A DNA stretch of 64,000 nucleotides from JAFAQB01 sp046724555 (GTDB lineage Archaea; Thermoproteota; Nitrososphaeria; Nitrososphaerales; Nitrososphaeraceae), in contig JBKOWU010000058.1 in NCBI GenBank assembly GCA_046724555.1, positions 8,925 to 72,924 of the forward strand, given 5' to 3'. Below are positions 45,519 through 55,279 of this stretch, piece after piece (position 1 is the stretch's first letter; every line of letters begins with the position of its first letter). The notes under the pieces are model-generated. The model made no database searches. It was not told the origin of the DNA and saw nothing but the letters and a program-made list of their open reading frames with translations. Made by a program: the position numbers and the translations under genes.

Positions 45519-45680
45519 ATGCTTAAAAAACACGAGATATTAAATTGGTCTGCTTGTGCATTAATAGAAGATCAATCAATCTTTAGGTCTGTATATTTGC
45601 CTGATACAAGAATTGCCACACCTGCCTCCTGGATAGTTTTTTATTACAAAAACAACCGAAGATGGTTAATTTATGTCTAA
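45519..45680 (+). CDS. Possible 53-residue mini-protein
   Basis: ATG-started frame with balanced composition, containing YLPDTRIATPASWIVFYY and a basic C-terminus (NNRRWLIYV). No family recognised; coding status rests only on composition. Confidence 0.33.
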   Translation: MLKKHEILNWSACALIEDQSIFRSVYLPDTRIATPASWIVFYYKNNRRWLIYV

Positions 45681-45806
45681 ACTTATAAAAGTCCAAAAAA
45701 GCTTTGATTCTCTAATTCGTAGTTGACGATAGATGTAAGTACTCCATCCAATGCTCTAGTGACAAGGTAGCAACTTGGAAGAAGGTTGTAGTATGATCTC
45801 AACTTA

Positions 45807-46658
45807 TTATTTGTTGATAGATGCGATTGATTCTGAAATTATTTTGGCAGCCAGACATGCTGTTATGTTATTGAGATCAAAGTCAGGAGATAGCTCCACT
45901 ATGTCCATGGCAATTATTCCGCTTTGGACTGCTCTTTTGACTAAATATATCAAGTCCATGCTAGAAATACCACCTGGACAAGGAACAGAAACTCCTGGAG
46001 CAAAGGCGGGGTCAACACAATCAAGGTCAATAGAAATGTATTTTTTATGTCGTGTTTTATTGTCGAGCCTCCTGGCCAATTTTGTAGGGCCTAGTTCTGC
46101 AAGATCCATCGGCGTTATGATTTCCAATCCAACCTTGGTTGCATTATCAATCTCCTCAGCCTCGGCTGCTCTAGTTCCTATTAAGATACTCTTTTTAAAA
46201 TTGATGAATTCTGCAGAATCTGTCATTATCGATCCGTAGTAGTTATTTGTGGAAGAAACAAAGTCAGGATGTGCATCAAAGTAAAATAGACTGATTTTGC
46301 CTAGCATCTCGCCAATTTGCCTAAGCGCTATGGTAGTTACGGAGTGGTCACCTCCAATGATAATTGGCAGCTTTCCACGTGATATTATGTCCAAAATGAT
46401 TCCCGGAAGTCTTTCTCTTCCTGCGTTACCAAGATCTAGTATCTTTTTATCTAACAAGTTGCCACGCATAGCAGTAGTAGGAGTAATTTTGCCTTCTCTT
46501 TCGAAAAATTCCGTTTCATTAGATGCAATTCGAATGGTATCTGGAGCTCTACTTGTGCCCTTACGCCTAGCATGTGACCTTGATTCGTCGGGGACTCCAA
46601 TTAAGACAATGTCCGCATCTGACAGAGTTTCAACCGTTGATCTGAAAAACTTGATCAT
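45807..46658 (-). CDS. Agmatinase/arginase-family ureohydrolase
   Basis: A 283-residue ureohydrolase that splits urea from agmatine (most likely) or arginine. The binuclear Mn site is complete: GGDHSVT, FYFDAHPDF (Asp-x-His-x-Asp) and SIDLDCVDPAFAPGVSVPCPGG (Asp-x-Asp). The substrate loop SAPDTIR-like sequence (SRAPDTIRIAS) is present. In an ammonia oxidiser it could supply putrescine for polyamines and release urea. It is a single gene, convergent with the accessory plus-strand genes. Distinguishing agmatinase from arginase or guanidinobutyrase needs comparison. Confidence 0.9.
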   Translation of the reverse strand: MIKFFRSTVETLSDADIVLIGVPDESRSHARRKGTSRAPDTIRIASNETEFFEREGKITPTTAMRGNLLDKKILDLGNAGRERLPGIILDIISRGKLPIIIGGDHSVTTIALRQIGEMLGKISLFYFDAHPDFVSSTNNYYGSIMTDSAEFINFKKSILIGTRAAEAEEIDNATKVGLEIITPMDLAELGPTKLARRLDNKTRHKKYISIDLDCVDPAFAPGVSVPCPGGISSMDLIYLVKRAVQSGIIAMDIVELSPDFDLNNITACLAAKIISESIASINK

Positions 46659-46891
46659 GGATCATGCTAATATTATATTTATAATTCTAGTCAGTACTGC
46701 TTCAACGATATAATAAGATTATCGTGGATCTCTTGAATGATCTGAATTTGAAATGGTCTTTTAGCTGTATACGTTTTTGGCATCTTATATTATTTATATG
46801 TGTCAAGCCCCTCAGCACGGATCTATGCAACATTGCACAAGTTATTAAATAAGCGGAAGTCATACCTCATTTAAAGGCGAAATAATAAATA

Positions 46892-47209
46892 ATGGATATT
46901 ACTACGCAGTGGGTTTTCATTCTTGGTATTGGAACAGTCTGTTTCGGAATCTCCTTGTTTGTTTTACATATCCCGATAAGAACAATTACTGTTTTTTTCG
47001 TTATAGGCTTACCTCTAGTTGCATTATGGCTTTACGTCGATAATAAGTCGAGGTTGCAGAAAAGCGCCAATGCTATAGCGCAAGAAGTGTGCCTATGCTC
47101 AATTTGTGAACACGAACAAGCAAAAATATGTTTGCAAAAGGCATGTGCCTGCTGTCTGGTTATGAGAGGAAACACTGTAATAGGTCATTCAGTCAACACG
47201 ACAAGATAA
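46892..47209 (+). CDS. Small membrane protein with Cys-rich tail
   Basis: A 105-residue protein: two membrane helices (about 8-26 and 31-50) followed by a soluble tail with six cysteines in CLCSICEHEQ and CLQKACACC. The tail could bind a metal or a cofactor. No family recognised. The ATG lies about 25 bases after a TATA-like AT stretch. Confidence 0.6.
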   Translation: MDITTQWVFILGIGTVCFGISLFVLHIPIRTITVFFVIGLPLVALWLYVDNKSRLQKSANAIAQEVCLCSICEHEQAKICLQKACACCLVMRGNTVIGHSVNTTR

Positions 47210-47507
47210 ATTGCATCTAAGACCATACTTAATGGCATAACCAACTCTGTTGTTGGTGACTGTTAATTATGAAAGACTGACGATCACATTGGAAAATTGG
47301 AAGATACCTACTATATTTCTGAATAATCATAAATAATAAATGTGCAAGTTTTATCCTTGCATGGAGCTTCTTTCAGATTGATCTAATATTAATTATTTAC
47401 ATTTAAGAAACGATGACGAGGTTGTTATAGCAAAGTTAATACATCTGCTTGTTAATCTAAATTGCATTATCAAGCCTAACAGCAAACGTGACAAAATTAA
47501 TTACAAG

Positions 47508-48032
47508 ATGAAAAAAATCTTTATGCCTACGATCTTTATCGTATTATATTTGTCAATAATCACCCAGGGGATTGCTATAATGTCGTCAATAATGCCAAAT
47601 GATCGCCATCAAATTAATAATTCCGGAGAATCGCTAATGCCAGTAACTTATGCTGCAGGCGTAATACAGCGAACATCATCAGGGGAACGGGTCTTGACTT
47701 TAGTTGTTCCTGTTGCTCAGAAGAGCAATATTACGATCTCTGAAAAGATGGACGGAAACATCACGATATCAGATCAATATATAATAACTCTCAAGGATGA
47801 AGTATCTCGTACTCCAGAATCTCTTCAGAATGCACTTGATAATTTGACTGCCAAGGTTCAGAGCGAGGGTGCAAAAGTGATTTATGTCTACAAACAGGCA
47901 ATAAAGGGCCTAGCCATCAAGGTGCCAGACCAACATATACTTGCACGGTTGATTAAGGATCTTAGAAACGATCCAAGAGTTGCCGCGATAGAGCCAGACA
48001 AGACTATGCATGTTTTCTCAGCTGGAATGTAG
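47508..48032 (+). CDS. Secreted stand-alone I9 (subtilisin propeptide-like) protein
   Basis: A 174-residue exported protein. Signal peptide at residues 1-25 or up to about 50 (MPVTYAA). Residues about 88-170 form an inhibitor I9 domain: DQYIITLKDEV, AIKGLAIKVPD, and DPRVAAIEPDK, the same pattern as in the propeptide of the next gene (DQYIIVLKSG, DPNVAFIEQDK). No protease domain follows. A free I9 protein can act as inhibitor or intramolecular-type chaperone supplied in trans, as known for fungal proteinase B inhibitor; that it acts on the subtilase at 48384 is inference. Confidence 0.78.
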   Translation: MKKIFMPTIFIVLYLSIITQGIAIMSSIMPNDRHQINNSGESLMPVTYAAGVIQRTSSGERVLTLVVPVAQKSNITISEKMDGNITISDQYIITLKDEVSRTPESLQNALDNLTAKVQSEGAKVIYVYKQAIKGLAIKVPDQHILARLIKDLRNDPRVAAIEPDKTMHVFSAGM

Positions 48033-48383
48033 TAAAAAGCTGTTTTACAACTTATAAAAAATTTCCAAACGTTCTTTGACAAGATTAGGAAAATTCATTT
48101 CCTATTGATGCATAAAGAGTATGTAAATTAGCTTCTTGTAGTATTGGTAAAATGCACACTTGAGTCTGTTGAAATTGCCCCTTACTCACGAAGATAAAAT
48201 TATCGGAACCACTATAACGTAAAACGTGAGAGTTATTAGTTGTAAAGATTGCAATTTAATTAACTCGGATGTACTCGCAATTAGCTCTTTGCCACTGAAT
48301 CTTCTGATAGTTGGTTACAAAGGATTGTTAATTATAAAGTAGTAGCATTCCTTTTATAAAAAGGAATTAATTACGGTCTGGTA
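48033..48383. other. Intergenic region, no gene seen
   Basis: 351 bp between the I9 protein and the subtilase. A TATA-like TTTTATAAA near 48352-48360 lies close to the protease start. No supported ORF or RNA. Confidence 0.5.
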
Positions 48384-49883
48384 ATGTTTACAGCAGCCAG
48401 TAATCGCGATCGGCCAGTACACTCTGCTATAGCAGTGGCTGCAATGGTTTTTTTGATATTTTCACTTGTTATTTTTCAAGCGAGTGTTGTGCGCTCTGCC
48501 ACCCCTCAGAGTCAGAGCGGATTTGAATTTGTTCAAATACCGCTACCGCTACCGCTACCTAACCCTATGTGGCGGAGCATGCAATCCCAACCAAGCTTAG
48601 CAAATCATACACAACACAGTGTAAATTACACACAACAGAGTGTAAATCATATACATGTTTCGAATGATGCAGTAAGAGAGGTTGTTGCCTCTGATGCGGC
48701 GGTAATACCAGATCAATACATTATAGTCCTGAAGTCAGGTGCACATCCTGATGCGTCTTCAATAGTAGGTAAAGTAAAAAATTCAGCTGCAACTATCATG
48801 AATTCTGTAGCCGATAAACTTCGGAAGTTGGATGCCTCAATCATTTTCACAAATAACTTTGCATTTGGAGGTTTCTCAGCTAAAATCGCTGATCCCGCGG
48901 CACTTGATATTATAAAACAAGACCCTAATGTCGCTTTTATAGAACAAGATAAACTAGTTCACATCAATTCACAGATCCTACCTACAGGTGTAATGAGGAT
49001 AGGAGCCGGTCATAGCTCTGCAATCGCAGGAAACGGAGTTGGAGATGATGTTGACTCTGACATTGCAATTCTAGATACGGGCATAAGCTTGAGCCATCCC
49101 GATCTAAATGTATATAGGCAACAAACATTTGTAGCAGGTACCACGACAGCCAACGATGATAATGGCCATGGTACGCATGTCGCAGGCATTGCAGCAGCTA
49201 AGGATAATTCTATAGGTGTAGTTGGAGTTGCTCCTGGAGCGAGGCTATGGGCTGTAAAAGTGCTAGACAAAGATGGGGCAGGCGCGATTTCTACTATTAT
49301 TAAGGGTATAGACTATATAACTCAACATGCCAGCGAAATTGATGTTGTTAACTTAAGCTTTGGATGCGAGTGCAATTCTCCTGCGCTTGACGCCGCAATA
49401 AATAGTTCAGTACAAGCAGGTTTAACTTACACAGTATCAGCGGGAAATGATCACAAGGATGCTTCAACTTTTTCACCTGCCAACGATCCGAACGTAATCG
49501 CAGTCTCAGCAATTGCGGATAGTGATGGCAAATGTGGCGGGACAGGAGGGCCCACAAACCATGGAAATGACGATACACTTGCTGACTTTAGTAATTATGG
49601 AAAAGTGGTATCCATTTCTGCGCCAGGTGTAAACATACTCTCTACATTCAAGGATAACTCATATACAACCCTATCTGGCACGAGCATGGCATCACCATTC
49701 GTAGCTGGAGCTGCTGCTCTATACAAGTCTTTTCATAAGAGCGCATCCCCATCTGAAGTGCGTAGCGCTCTTTTAAACGAAGGGTCTATTGCATCAACTA
49801 CCTGCGACCACGATGGTCACGGTTATTTTGTGGGGGATCCTGATGGTTTGCATGAGCCATTACTATATGCTGGAGGACTTTGA
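48384..49883 (+). CDS. Secreted subtilisin-like serine protease (S8) with I9 propeptide
   Basis: A 499-residue preproenzyme. Signal anchor at residues 15-38, a Gln/His/Asn-rich linker with a PLPLPLP run, I9 propeptide at about 107-193, and the S8 catalytic domain from about 200. Catalytic triad: Asp231 (AILDTGI), His262 (NGHGTHVAG) and Ser434 (GTSMASP); oxyanion Asn355 (SAGND). The CECNS Cys pair may be a disulphide. The enzyme should be exported and self-processed. A free I9 homologue is encoded just upstream. Confidence 0.92.
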   Translation: MFTAASNRDRPVHSAIAVAAMVFLIFSLVIFQASVVRSATPQSQSGFEFVQIPLPLPLPNPMWRSMQSQPSLANHTQHSVNYTQQSVNHIHVSNDAVREVVASDAAVIPDQYIIVLKSGAHPDASSIVGKVKNSAATIMNSVADKLRKLDASIIFTNNFAFGGFSAKIADPAALDIIKQDPNVAFIEQDKLVHINSQILPTGVMRIGAGHSSAIAGNGVGDDVDSDIAILDTGISLSHPDLNVYRQQTFVAGTTTANDDNGHGTHVAGIAAAKDNSIGVVGVAPGARLWAVKVLDKDGAGAISTIIKGIDYITQHASEIDVVNLSFGCECNSPALDAAINSSVQAGLTYTVSAGNDHKDASTFSPANDPNVIAVSAIADSDGKCGGTGGPTNHGNDDTLADFSNYGKVVSISAPGVNILSTFKDNSYTTLSGTSMASPFVAGAAALYKSFHKSASPSEVRSALLNEGSIASTTCDHDGHGYFVGDPDGLHEPLLYAGGL

Positions 49884-50105
49884 TACCAGATACAGAGTTA
49901 TAACCTTCTATTTTTTCGGTCAGGCTTTGGCTTGTGAAGCTGTTACTTAATATATTTGCGATTACTGTGGATATTCGGATTGAGGCTAGAATATTTGTGT
50001 TGAGTATGAGCGATTGCCCCAGCAGAATTTGAAGACACTTTTCGTCCATTATTTTATGGATTATCATCTACTACTACACGGTCAGATGTTGATTCATTTG
50101 ACATA

Positions 50106-50282
50106 ATGTTACTTGTAGAATTACTGCTAATAGTCTGTTACCAAATATGGTATCATACCATGATTGCGATTGCGGATGCTGATACATATAGCCTCTGCAA
50201 AGCTGAATACAGCAAATTTTTATCGAGTAAAATAAAAGAAGATGATATATCTCGTGTCGTCTTGCATCAGAAAGAAGCATAA
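50106..50282 (+). CDS. Possible 58-residue membrane-anchored mini-protein
   Basis: ATG-started frame with a hydrophobic N-terminus (MLLVELLLIVCYQIW) and a polar, charged C-terminal half (SSKIKEDDISRVV). It is convergent with the DUF255 gene, 9 bp apart. Composition is protein-like, but there is no family evidence. An antisense frame of similar length looks less plausible. Confidence 0.33.
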   Translation: MLLVELLLIVCYQIWYHTMIAIADADTYSLCKAEYSKFLSSKIKEDDISRVVLHQKEA

Positions 50283-50291
50283 TCCTGATCT

Positions 50292-52415
50292 TTATTGAGG
50301 TGCAATTGTTCTTTGCAATTCTTCAACAGAATATATAGGCAGAGAACAAGCAAAGTTCTTACATACAAATGCTACTTCGGGTTTATCTTCTTTCTCCAAA
50401 GTTGTGGTTCTGCCTGCAAACATAGGATATTTCTGGATTTTTTCTAACTGTGCTATGTCCTTTATGACAACACTAATTCCATCTGCGAGATACTGCTTGT
50501 TCAACCAATGGGTCATTTTGTAAGAAACTTCCTTCGTAGGTCTTTGGATGATAACAATCTCGGCTGGGCTCTTCTTCAAATACATTGACATGGTCACGAG
50601 TAACTGTCCAAATCCAAATGGATTTTTTACGGCTGGTGTGCTCGCGGCCTTAATGATCTGTTCTGCCTTTTGGAGGTAATCCTTATTTTGGACAATATGG
50701 AAAAGTCTAAGCAAGTTATACGCTGCCATTGAATTACCACTAGGAATGGCAAGATCATAGAAGTTCTTTGTTCTAATTATGAGTTGTTCGTGATCATCGG
50801 ATGTAAGAAAAAGACTTCCACTGCTACTATCCCAGAAATGCTTTAGCATAAAGTTGGTATAATTCAATGCCTTTTCGAGATACTCAGCTTTGCAGTCAAC
50901 TTCAAATACATCTAACAAACCGTTAATGTAAAAGGCATAGTCATCAAGGTATGCATTTAGCTTCGAAACACCGTTTTTAAATGTTCTGCGCAGCCTTGCT
51001 CCGTCATCGACAGCAATCTTGCTTTCGATGAAATTTATTGCATTTAATGCATAGTCGAGATATTTTTTATTATCTGTAATACGGTATCCTTTAGCAAACC
51101 CAGATATCATAAGGCCGTTCCACGATGTCAAAATCTTGTCATCAGTTCCCGGCCTTGTCCTCCTATCCCTAATTTCAAAGAGCTCTTTGCGAGCATTTTT
51201 GATAATCTGTTCTACACCGTTAGGATCTATGCCATATTTTTGTGATAAGCTATTTAATGACGTGACTATGCTTAGAATGTTCTTTCCCTCAAAGTTGCCT
51301 CCGTCCGTGACTCCATAGTAATCACAAAATATATCAGCAACGGTAGCGTCTCCTAGGCTTTCTACTATTTCTCTTTTCGACCAGACGTAGAATTTTCCTT
51401 CTTCGCCATCGGAATCGGCATCCTGAGCAGAGTAGAAGCCACCTTCAGGAGAAGTCATTTCCCTGATAACAAACTCAAGGGTACTTTCGACTATTCGCAT
51501 ATAGCTTTCCCTGCCAGAGATCTGATATAGTTCTGCATACAGTTGCGTTAAAAGTGCGTTGTCATAGAGCATCTTTTCAAAATGAGGAACTAGCCATTTC
51601 TGGTCAGTAGAATATCTGGAAAATCCTCCGCCCAGTTGGTCATGGATTCCCCCTGCAGCCATTTTGTCTGCGGTAAACATCACAAAATCTCTGAAGCGGC
51701 TTATTCTTGAAATATCATAATATCGTAGCATGAACAGAAGATTTGAAACATTGGGAAATTTTGGAGCGTGACCAAAACCACCATAGGCAGGATCTGCCAT
51801 ATGAAGCAAACCCACGCCTGCCTCGTCCAAAACTGATCTGTCAATATCTAGGTGTTGGCCTTGTACTTCGATATCCATGGCCATGGAAGACAAAGACTGC
51901 ATGAACTCTGACGCAGCAGAATCCACTTGCTGTTTACTGGTGTGATATGATTGTGACATCTGATTTAAGACGGTTCTAAAACTAGGCATACCATACCTAC
52001 TGTCTGCAGGAAAATATGTTCCGACATAATACGGCTTTTGATCAGGAGTCAAGAATACGGACAGCGGCCATCCGCCGTTACCAATCGCGAGCTGACAAAC
52101 CCTCTGGTATATATCATCTATATCTGGGCGCTCTTCCCTATCTACTTTAATATTGATGAAATTCGCATTCATCATCTTAGCAGTATCTTCGTTCTCGAAG
52201 GACTCATGTGCCATAACGTGACACCAGTGACATGCGCTATAACCTATACTGAGGAAAATTGGTTTATCTTCGCTTTTAGCTCTGCCCAGAGCCTCTTTCC
52301 CCCAAGGATACCAGTCAACAGGATTATACGCATGCTGCAGCAGGTATGGGCTGCTCTCATTAATTAATCTATTAGCTTTGCCCTTATCGTCGTTGTGTGT
52401 ACTCTGACTTTGCAT
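50292..52415 (-). CDS. DUF255 thioredoxin-fold / glycosidase-like protein (YyaL/SPATA20 family)
   Basis: A 707-residue protein. The N-terminal thioredoxin-like domain (about residues 15-175) has the signature NPVDWYPWG, the CHWC redox-like motif in YSACHWCHVM, KVDREERPDID and NGGWPLSVFLTP. The rest is an (alpha/alpha)6 barrel as in six-hairpin glycosidases (GGIHDQLGGGFSRYSTD, FYSAQDADS, TSWNGLMISG). The family is widespread but its reaction is not known. Complete and of normal length. Monocistronic. Confidence 0.92.
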   Translation of the reverse strand: MQSQSTHNDDKGKANRLINESSPYLLQHAYNPVDWYPWGKEALGRAKSEDKPIFLSIGYSACHWCHVMAHESFENEDTAKMMNANFINIKVDREERPDIDDIYQRVCQLAIGNGGWPLSVFLTPDQKPYYVGTYFPADSRYGMPSFRTVLNQMSQSYHTSKQQVDSAASEFMQSLSSMAMDIEVQGQHLDIDRSVLDEAGVGLLHMADPAYGGFGHAPKFPNVSNLLFMLRYYDISRISRFRDFVMFTADKMAAGGIHDQLGGGFSRYSTDQKWLVPHFEKMLYDNALLTQLYAELYQISGRESYMRIVESTLEFVIREMTSPEGGFYSAQDADSDGEEGKFYVWSKREIVESLGDATVADIFCDYYGVTDGGNFEGKNILSIVTSLNSLSQKYGIDPNGVEQIIKNARKELFEIRDRRTRPGTDDKILTSWNGLMISGFAKGYRITDNKKYLDYALNAINFIESKIAVDDGARLRRTFKNGVSKLNAYLDDYAFYINGLLDVFEVDCKAEYLEKALNYTNFMLKHFWDSSSGSLFLTSDDHEQLIIRTKNFYDLAIPSGNSMAAYNLLRLFHIVQNKDYLQKAEQIIKAASTPAVKNPFGFGQLLVTMSMYLKKSPAEIVIIQRPTKEVSYKMTHWLNKQYLADGISVVIKDIAQLEKIQKYPMFAGRTTTLEKEDKPEVAFVCKNFACSLPIYSVEELQRTIAPQ

Positions 52416-52648
52416 TTGTCATCAACTATTGGCAACAATGCTATTTAAGACTCATTTATGAGATCCCGGCTATGAATTCATTACTATTTATTCTTAAAGC
52501 TGCAAAATATTTTAGTGAGTTTTGTAAGAGTCAAACAGCTGAAAAAAATATGAATGTGATCTCTTGTGAACAATATATCCCGCTCCGAGTGCTCATAACG
52601 AATGCCAACTGCAGCCCGAATAGGCAACTTGTAGCAAAACAATTTGTG

Positions 52649-52840
52649 TCATGAAGACTCTTTGATGCAAAGATTCCTTTGTTTGTGGTCTTGAAAATGA
52701 ACCTCGCAGAAGTCATTATTGCACTCATAGCAATGCCAATCAGAGAGAGTATAACATACCATACATCGTCCTATTGGTTTATTGTAATCAAAATTTTTTC
52801 TGGGTTTTGCAGGCTTGTGCTGCTGCTGTCCTCTCAACAA
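52649..52840 (-). CDS. 63-residue B-box-like zinc mini-protein
   Basis: A basic N-terminus (QQHKPAKPRKN) is followed by a Cys/His cluster: CMVCYTLSDWHCYECNNDFCEVHFQDHKQ. The spacing (CxxC ... CxxC ... C..H....H) resembles a B-box or ZZ-type two-zinc module. Start is TTG at 52840. Single zinc modules of this size are frequent in thaumarchaea and usually have no known function. It lies between two larger minus-strand genes. Confidence 0.65.
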   Translation of the reverse strand: MLRGQQQHKPAKPRKNFDYNKPIGRCMVCYTLSDWHCYECNNDFCEVHFQDHKQRNLCIKESS

Positions 52841-53214
52841 TGAATCCCCATAAAAACAATAAGAAACCTAAACAAATACTATCATTTCACCAGGACGGAA
52901 TATACGTTTACTGATGGAAACATCATCCCTACTTTTTCTTGCTCCAACTTGATTTACTAAGAATTATAATTATATAAGCATAAAGTTCCATAATAAAATA
53001 CACATACGAATGTTATTGTCATACAATTTTGATGTTCTTCCAACATTTGTTTAGTTTCTATCAGACCGTCTCAAATGTATAAAGGTTTCCTAACCGAAAG
53101 CGACGATACAAACACCGAATATAAAAGTATATCCTCTAAATGTCTTTATTCACTAGAGATTCTTATCAATATATATAGAATTAGATCAACTTTTTCACGT
53201 AATGACAGACGTAC
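52841..53214. other. Intergenic region, no gene seen
   Basis: 374 bp, AT-rich, with several TATA-like stretches but no ORF or RNA structure that I can support. Confidence 0.5.
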
Positions 53215-54168
53215 TTAAGAGTCGCATGTCTTATGAGCATTTTTTGGTTTGTCATCATATGGAACGTGAACAACTTTGAGATCCTCGGCTGCTTCGGTGT
53301 TGTCGTGGATTCGCTTTGCCTCCTTTACCAAGTCTGTAACGTCCCCATATCTAGCACTGAAGTGAGTGAGGTATAGTTTTTTAACGGAAGACGACTTCGC
53401 CAAAAAAGCAGCTTCTGTAGCAGTACTATGAAAGCTTTCCATGGCTTTGGCATGCTCGTCTTGGCTGTAGGTTGATTCATAGATTAGCAGATCGCAATCG
53501 TTAAAGAAGAGCCGCAATTTTTCTGTGGGTCTAGTATCACCGGATATACCAATTTTTCGGCCAGGCCTCGGAGATCCAACTACCCTAGATGAGTTTACAG
53601 TCTTTCCATCTATAACAATATCCCTGCCATCTTGCAGTTCACGATATAATTCGCCTTCAGGGATCCCTAGGCGTTTGGCTTCTTCAATATTAAATTTGCC
53701 TGGCCTATCAAATTCCGTTACACAGAAAGAATAGGCAGGAACAGAATGAGATGATTCACAGCAAGTAATTTGATAGTCTCTAGCTTTTGTTACAACACCT
53801 TCCCCTTCAATTATATGAATATTTACATCAAAGACAAGTCCGAAATGTATGATCCTCATATTCTCCTTTATGAATTCTCCTAATCTTGGTTCCCCAAATA
53901 TGTCAACTGCTCTCTGTCTACCTTGTAGGGACATTGTTTGCAAAAGTCCGAGTAAGCCGACACAGTGGTCGGCATGCATATGTGTTACAAAGATTTTCAT
54001 TTTTCTATTCATACCAAGATGAGCTTTGATGAAATTTTGCTGCATACCTTCACCTGCATCGAATAGTAACAGTTCTGACCCCCTTGTCAATGCTACCGAT
54101 GATAAACCTCGTCTGAATGTAGGAATAGCTGCCGAGGTTCCAAGAAATGTTATTCTTAGTTCTGTCAT
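53215..54168 (-). CDS. rnz: Ribonuclease Z (tRNA 3' endonuclease)
   Basis: RNase Z cuts the 3' trailer of tRNA precursors before CCA addition. The 317-residue metallo-beta-lactamase protein shows FLGTSAAIPT, the zinc motif THMHADHCVG, a distal ESSHSVPAYSF with His, GISGDTRP and LTHFSARYGD. The flexible arm (GIPEGELYRELQDG, Gly-rich PRPGRK region) is present. Length is normal. Both tRNAs in this window would be substrates. Confidence 0.95.
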   Translation of the reverse strand: MTELRITFLGTSAAIPTFRRGLSSVALTRGSELLLFDAGEGMQQNFIKAHLGMNRKMKIFVTHMHADHCVGLLGLLQTMSLQGRQRAVDIFGEPRLGEFIKENMRIIHFGLVFDVNIHIIEGEGVVTKARDYQITCCESSHSVPAYSFCVTEFDRPGKFNIEEAKRLGIPEGELYRELQDGRDIVIDGKTVNSSRVVGSPRPGRKIGISGDTRPTEKLRLFFNDCDLLIYESTYSQDEHAKAMESFHSTATEAAFLAKSSSVKKLYLTHFSARYGDVTDLVKEAKRIHDNTEAAEDLKVVHVPYDDKPKNAHKTCDS

Positions 54169-54456
54169 TTTGTCAATTGACCTTTGAGCTACCTTAATCT
54201 CACTATGTAAGTGGGTCTAAAAATTATTGCTACGTTCCTTCGATTGAGTTAGTGCGTGTATGTGATTAATTGTTTTTTGATTAATATATCGCTCTCGATT
54301 GGCTTTGTACTCTAATAGTATTTTGTTGTTATAGTTGTGATCATACTTCAATAATATTTGTTGCATCCATAGTGTTTTAATATTTTTCCTGCATCACTGG
54401 ATCGTTTTGAGAATTTTAGACGTCAAGCGAATAGTGTGTCTAATATATAGTATGAT

Positions 54457-54681
54457 TTGAAGATGACTTCTATAAGAGTAAACCCCGAAACGAAGCGCCC
54501 AACATACTTTTTGACTTTGCCCAATTTCCGCTTGATGAGAGGGCAAATACTAAGGGTACTGTATTCACGATTCGTCGAGGTATGGAGCAGGCCAGACCCC
54601 CCAAGCATTATTGTATACAGTAATTCGGTTCAATTCCATCTCGTTCAACAATCAGTTAATCTCCATTACGGTAAAAGATAA
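54457..54681 (+). CDS. Doubtful 74-residue ORF
   Basis: A plus-strand frame (MKMTSIRVNPETKRPTYFLT...) with balanced composition in the 543-bp gap between RNase Z and the SRP RNA. A hydrophobic centre and polar ends are visible, but no motif and no clear ribosome site. The rest of the gap (54169-54456) shows nothing. Confidence 0.3.
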   Translation: MKMTSIRVNPETKRPTYFLTLPNFRLMRGQILRVLYSRFVEVWSRPDPPSIIVYSNSVQFHLVQQSVNLHYGKR

Positions 54682-54711
54682 TTCGAAATCCTAGTTCATC
54701 ACAGAGATGTA

Positions 54712-55040
54712 CATGCGGAGGCAGCCCACTAGTACCACCGCAAATAAAAGGCCCCATTTCTAGCGCCGCAAGATCCAGCACGTAGACGTGCCAGCATGGC
54801 TACGCCGCCTTAGGATTGCTCCCTCCCGGACCTCATCCATTTCGACGATTCGCAGTCAAACCCATGCCTTCGCATGGTTCGCTGCTCATAACCATCCGAC
54901 ACGGCATGCTCTCATATCAGCAGCACAAGCGGGAACCTCCTATCTGCGGATTTATCTAGCAGTTACTGATCCCAGCATAAAGCCGATTTCTGGTGTTAGT
55001 AGGGTACGGCTAGCACCCTGATCCTCCCCACCTCCGTAAC
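54712..55040 (-). ncRNA. Signal recognition particle RNA (7S)
   Basis: About 325 nt on the minus strand. Helix 8 carries the universal SRP54-binding sequence AGGTCCGGGAGGGAGCAATC, with a GNRA loop GGGA and the asymmetric loop. Helix 6 has the SRP19-binding hairpin CCATGC-GAAG-GCATGG. The 5' part contains GGGTGCTAGCC of the Alu-like domain. The ends pair as helix 1: CGGAGGTGG near 55035 with CTGCCTCCG near 54720, so both ends are approximate within about 10 nt. A TATA-like AAATATAAT lies about 20-30 bases upstream (55052-55064). Confidence 0.92.
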
Positions 55041-55279
55041 CTCAGTATGCAGAATCATTATATTTGTTTATTACGGATAGAACATAATTGGCATTTAGGA
55101 TCGTGATATTGCGTCTGTGTCAAACAGTTCATATCTTTCATCGGTAGTTTTGTTATTCTTGAGTGTAATTGTACAAGCGTATAGCAACTAACTTATCGCA
55201 GAGACTGGTAGTTCTGGGCAAGACCTCAACGCACTAGTTATCTGAAATTGTCATTTATAATCCTTCGGCTATGCTCACA

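Larger units (their letters stand above)
45159..45806. other. Intergenic region with two possible mini-ORFs
   Basis: 648 bp between the secreted protein and the end of the convergent agmatinase gene. It holds two short plus-strand frames (45259-45387 and 45519-45680), listed separately. No tRNA or repeat was found. Confidence 0.5.

Noticed and set aside
54788..55021. 77-codon plus-strand frame
   Set aside because: It is antisense to the SRP RNA, whose helix 6 and helix 8 signatures are unmistakable on the minus strand.
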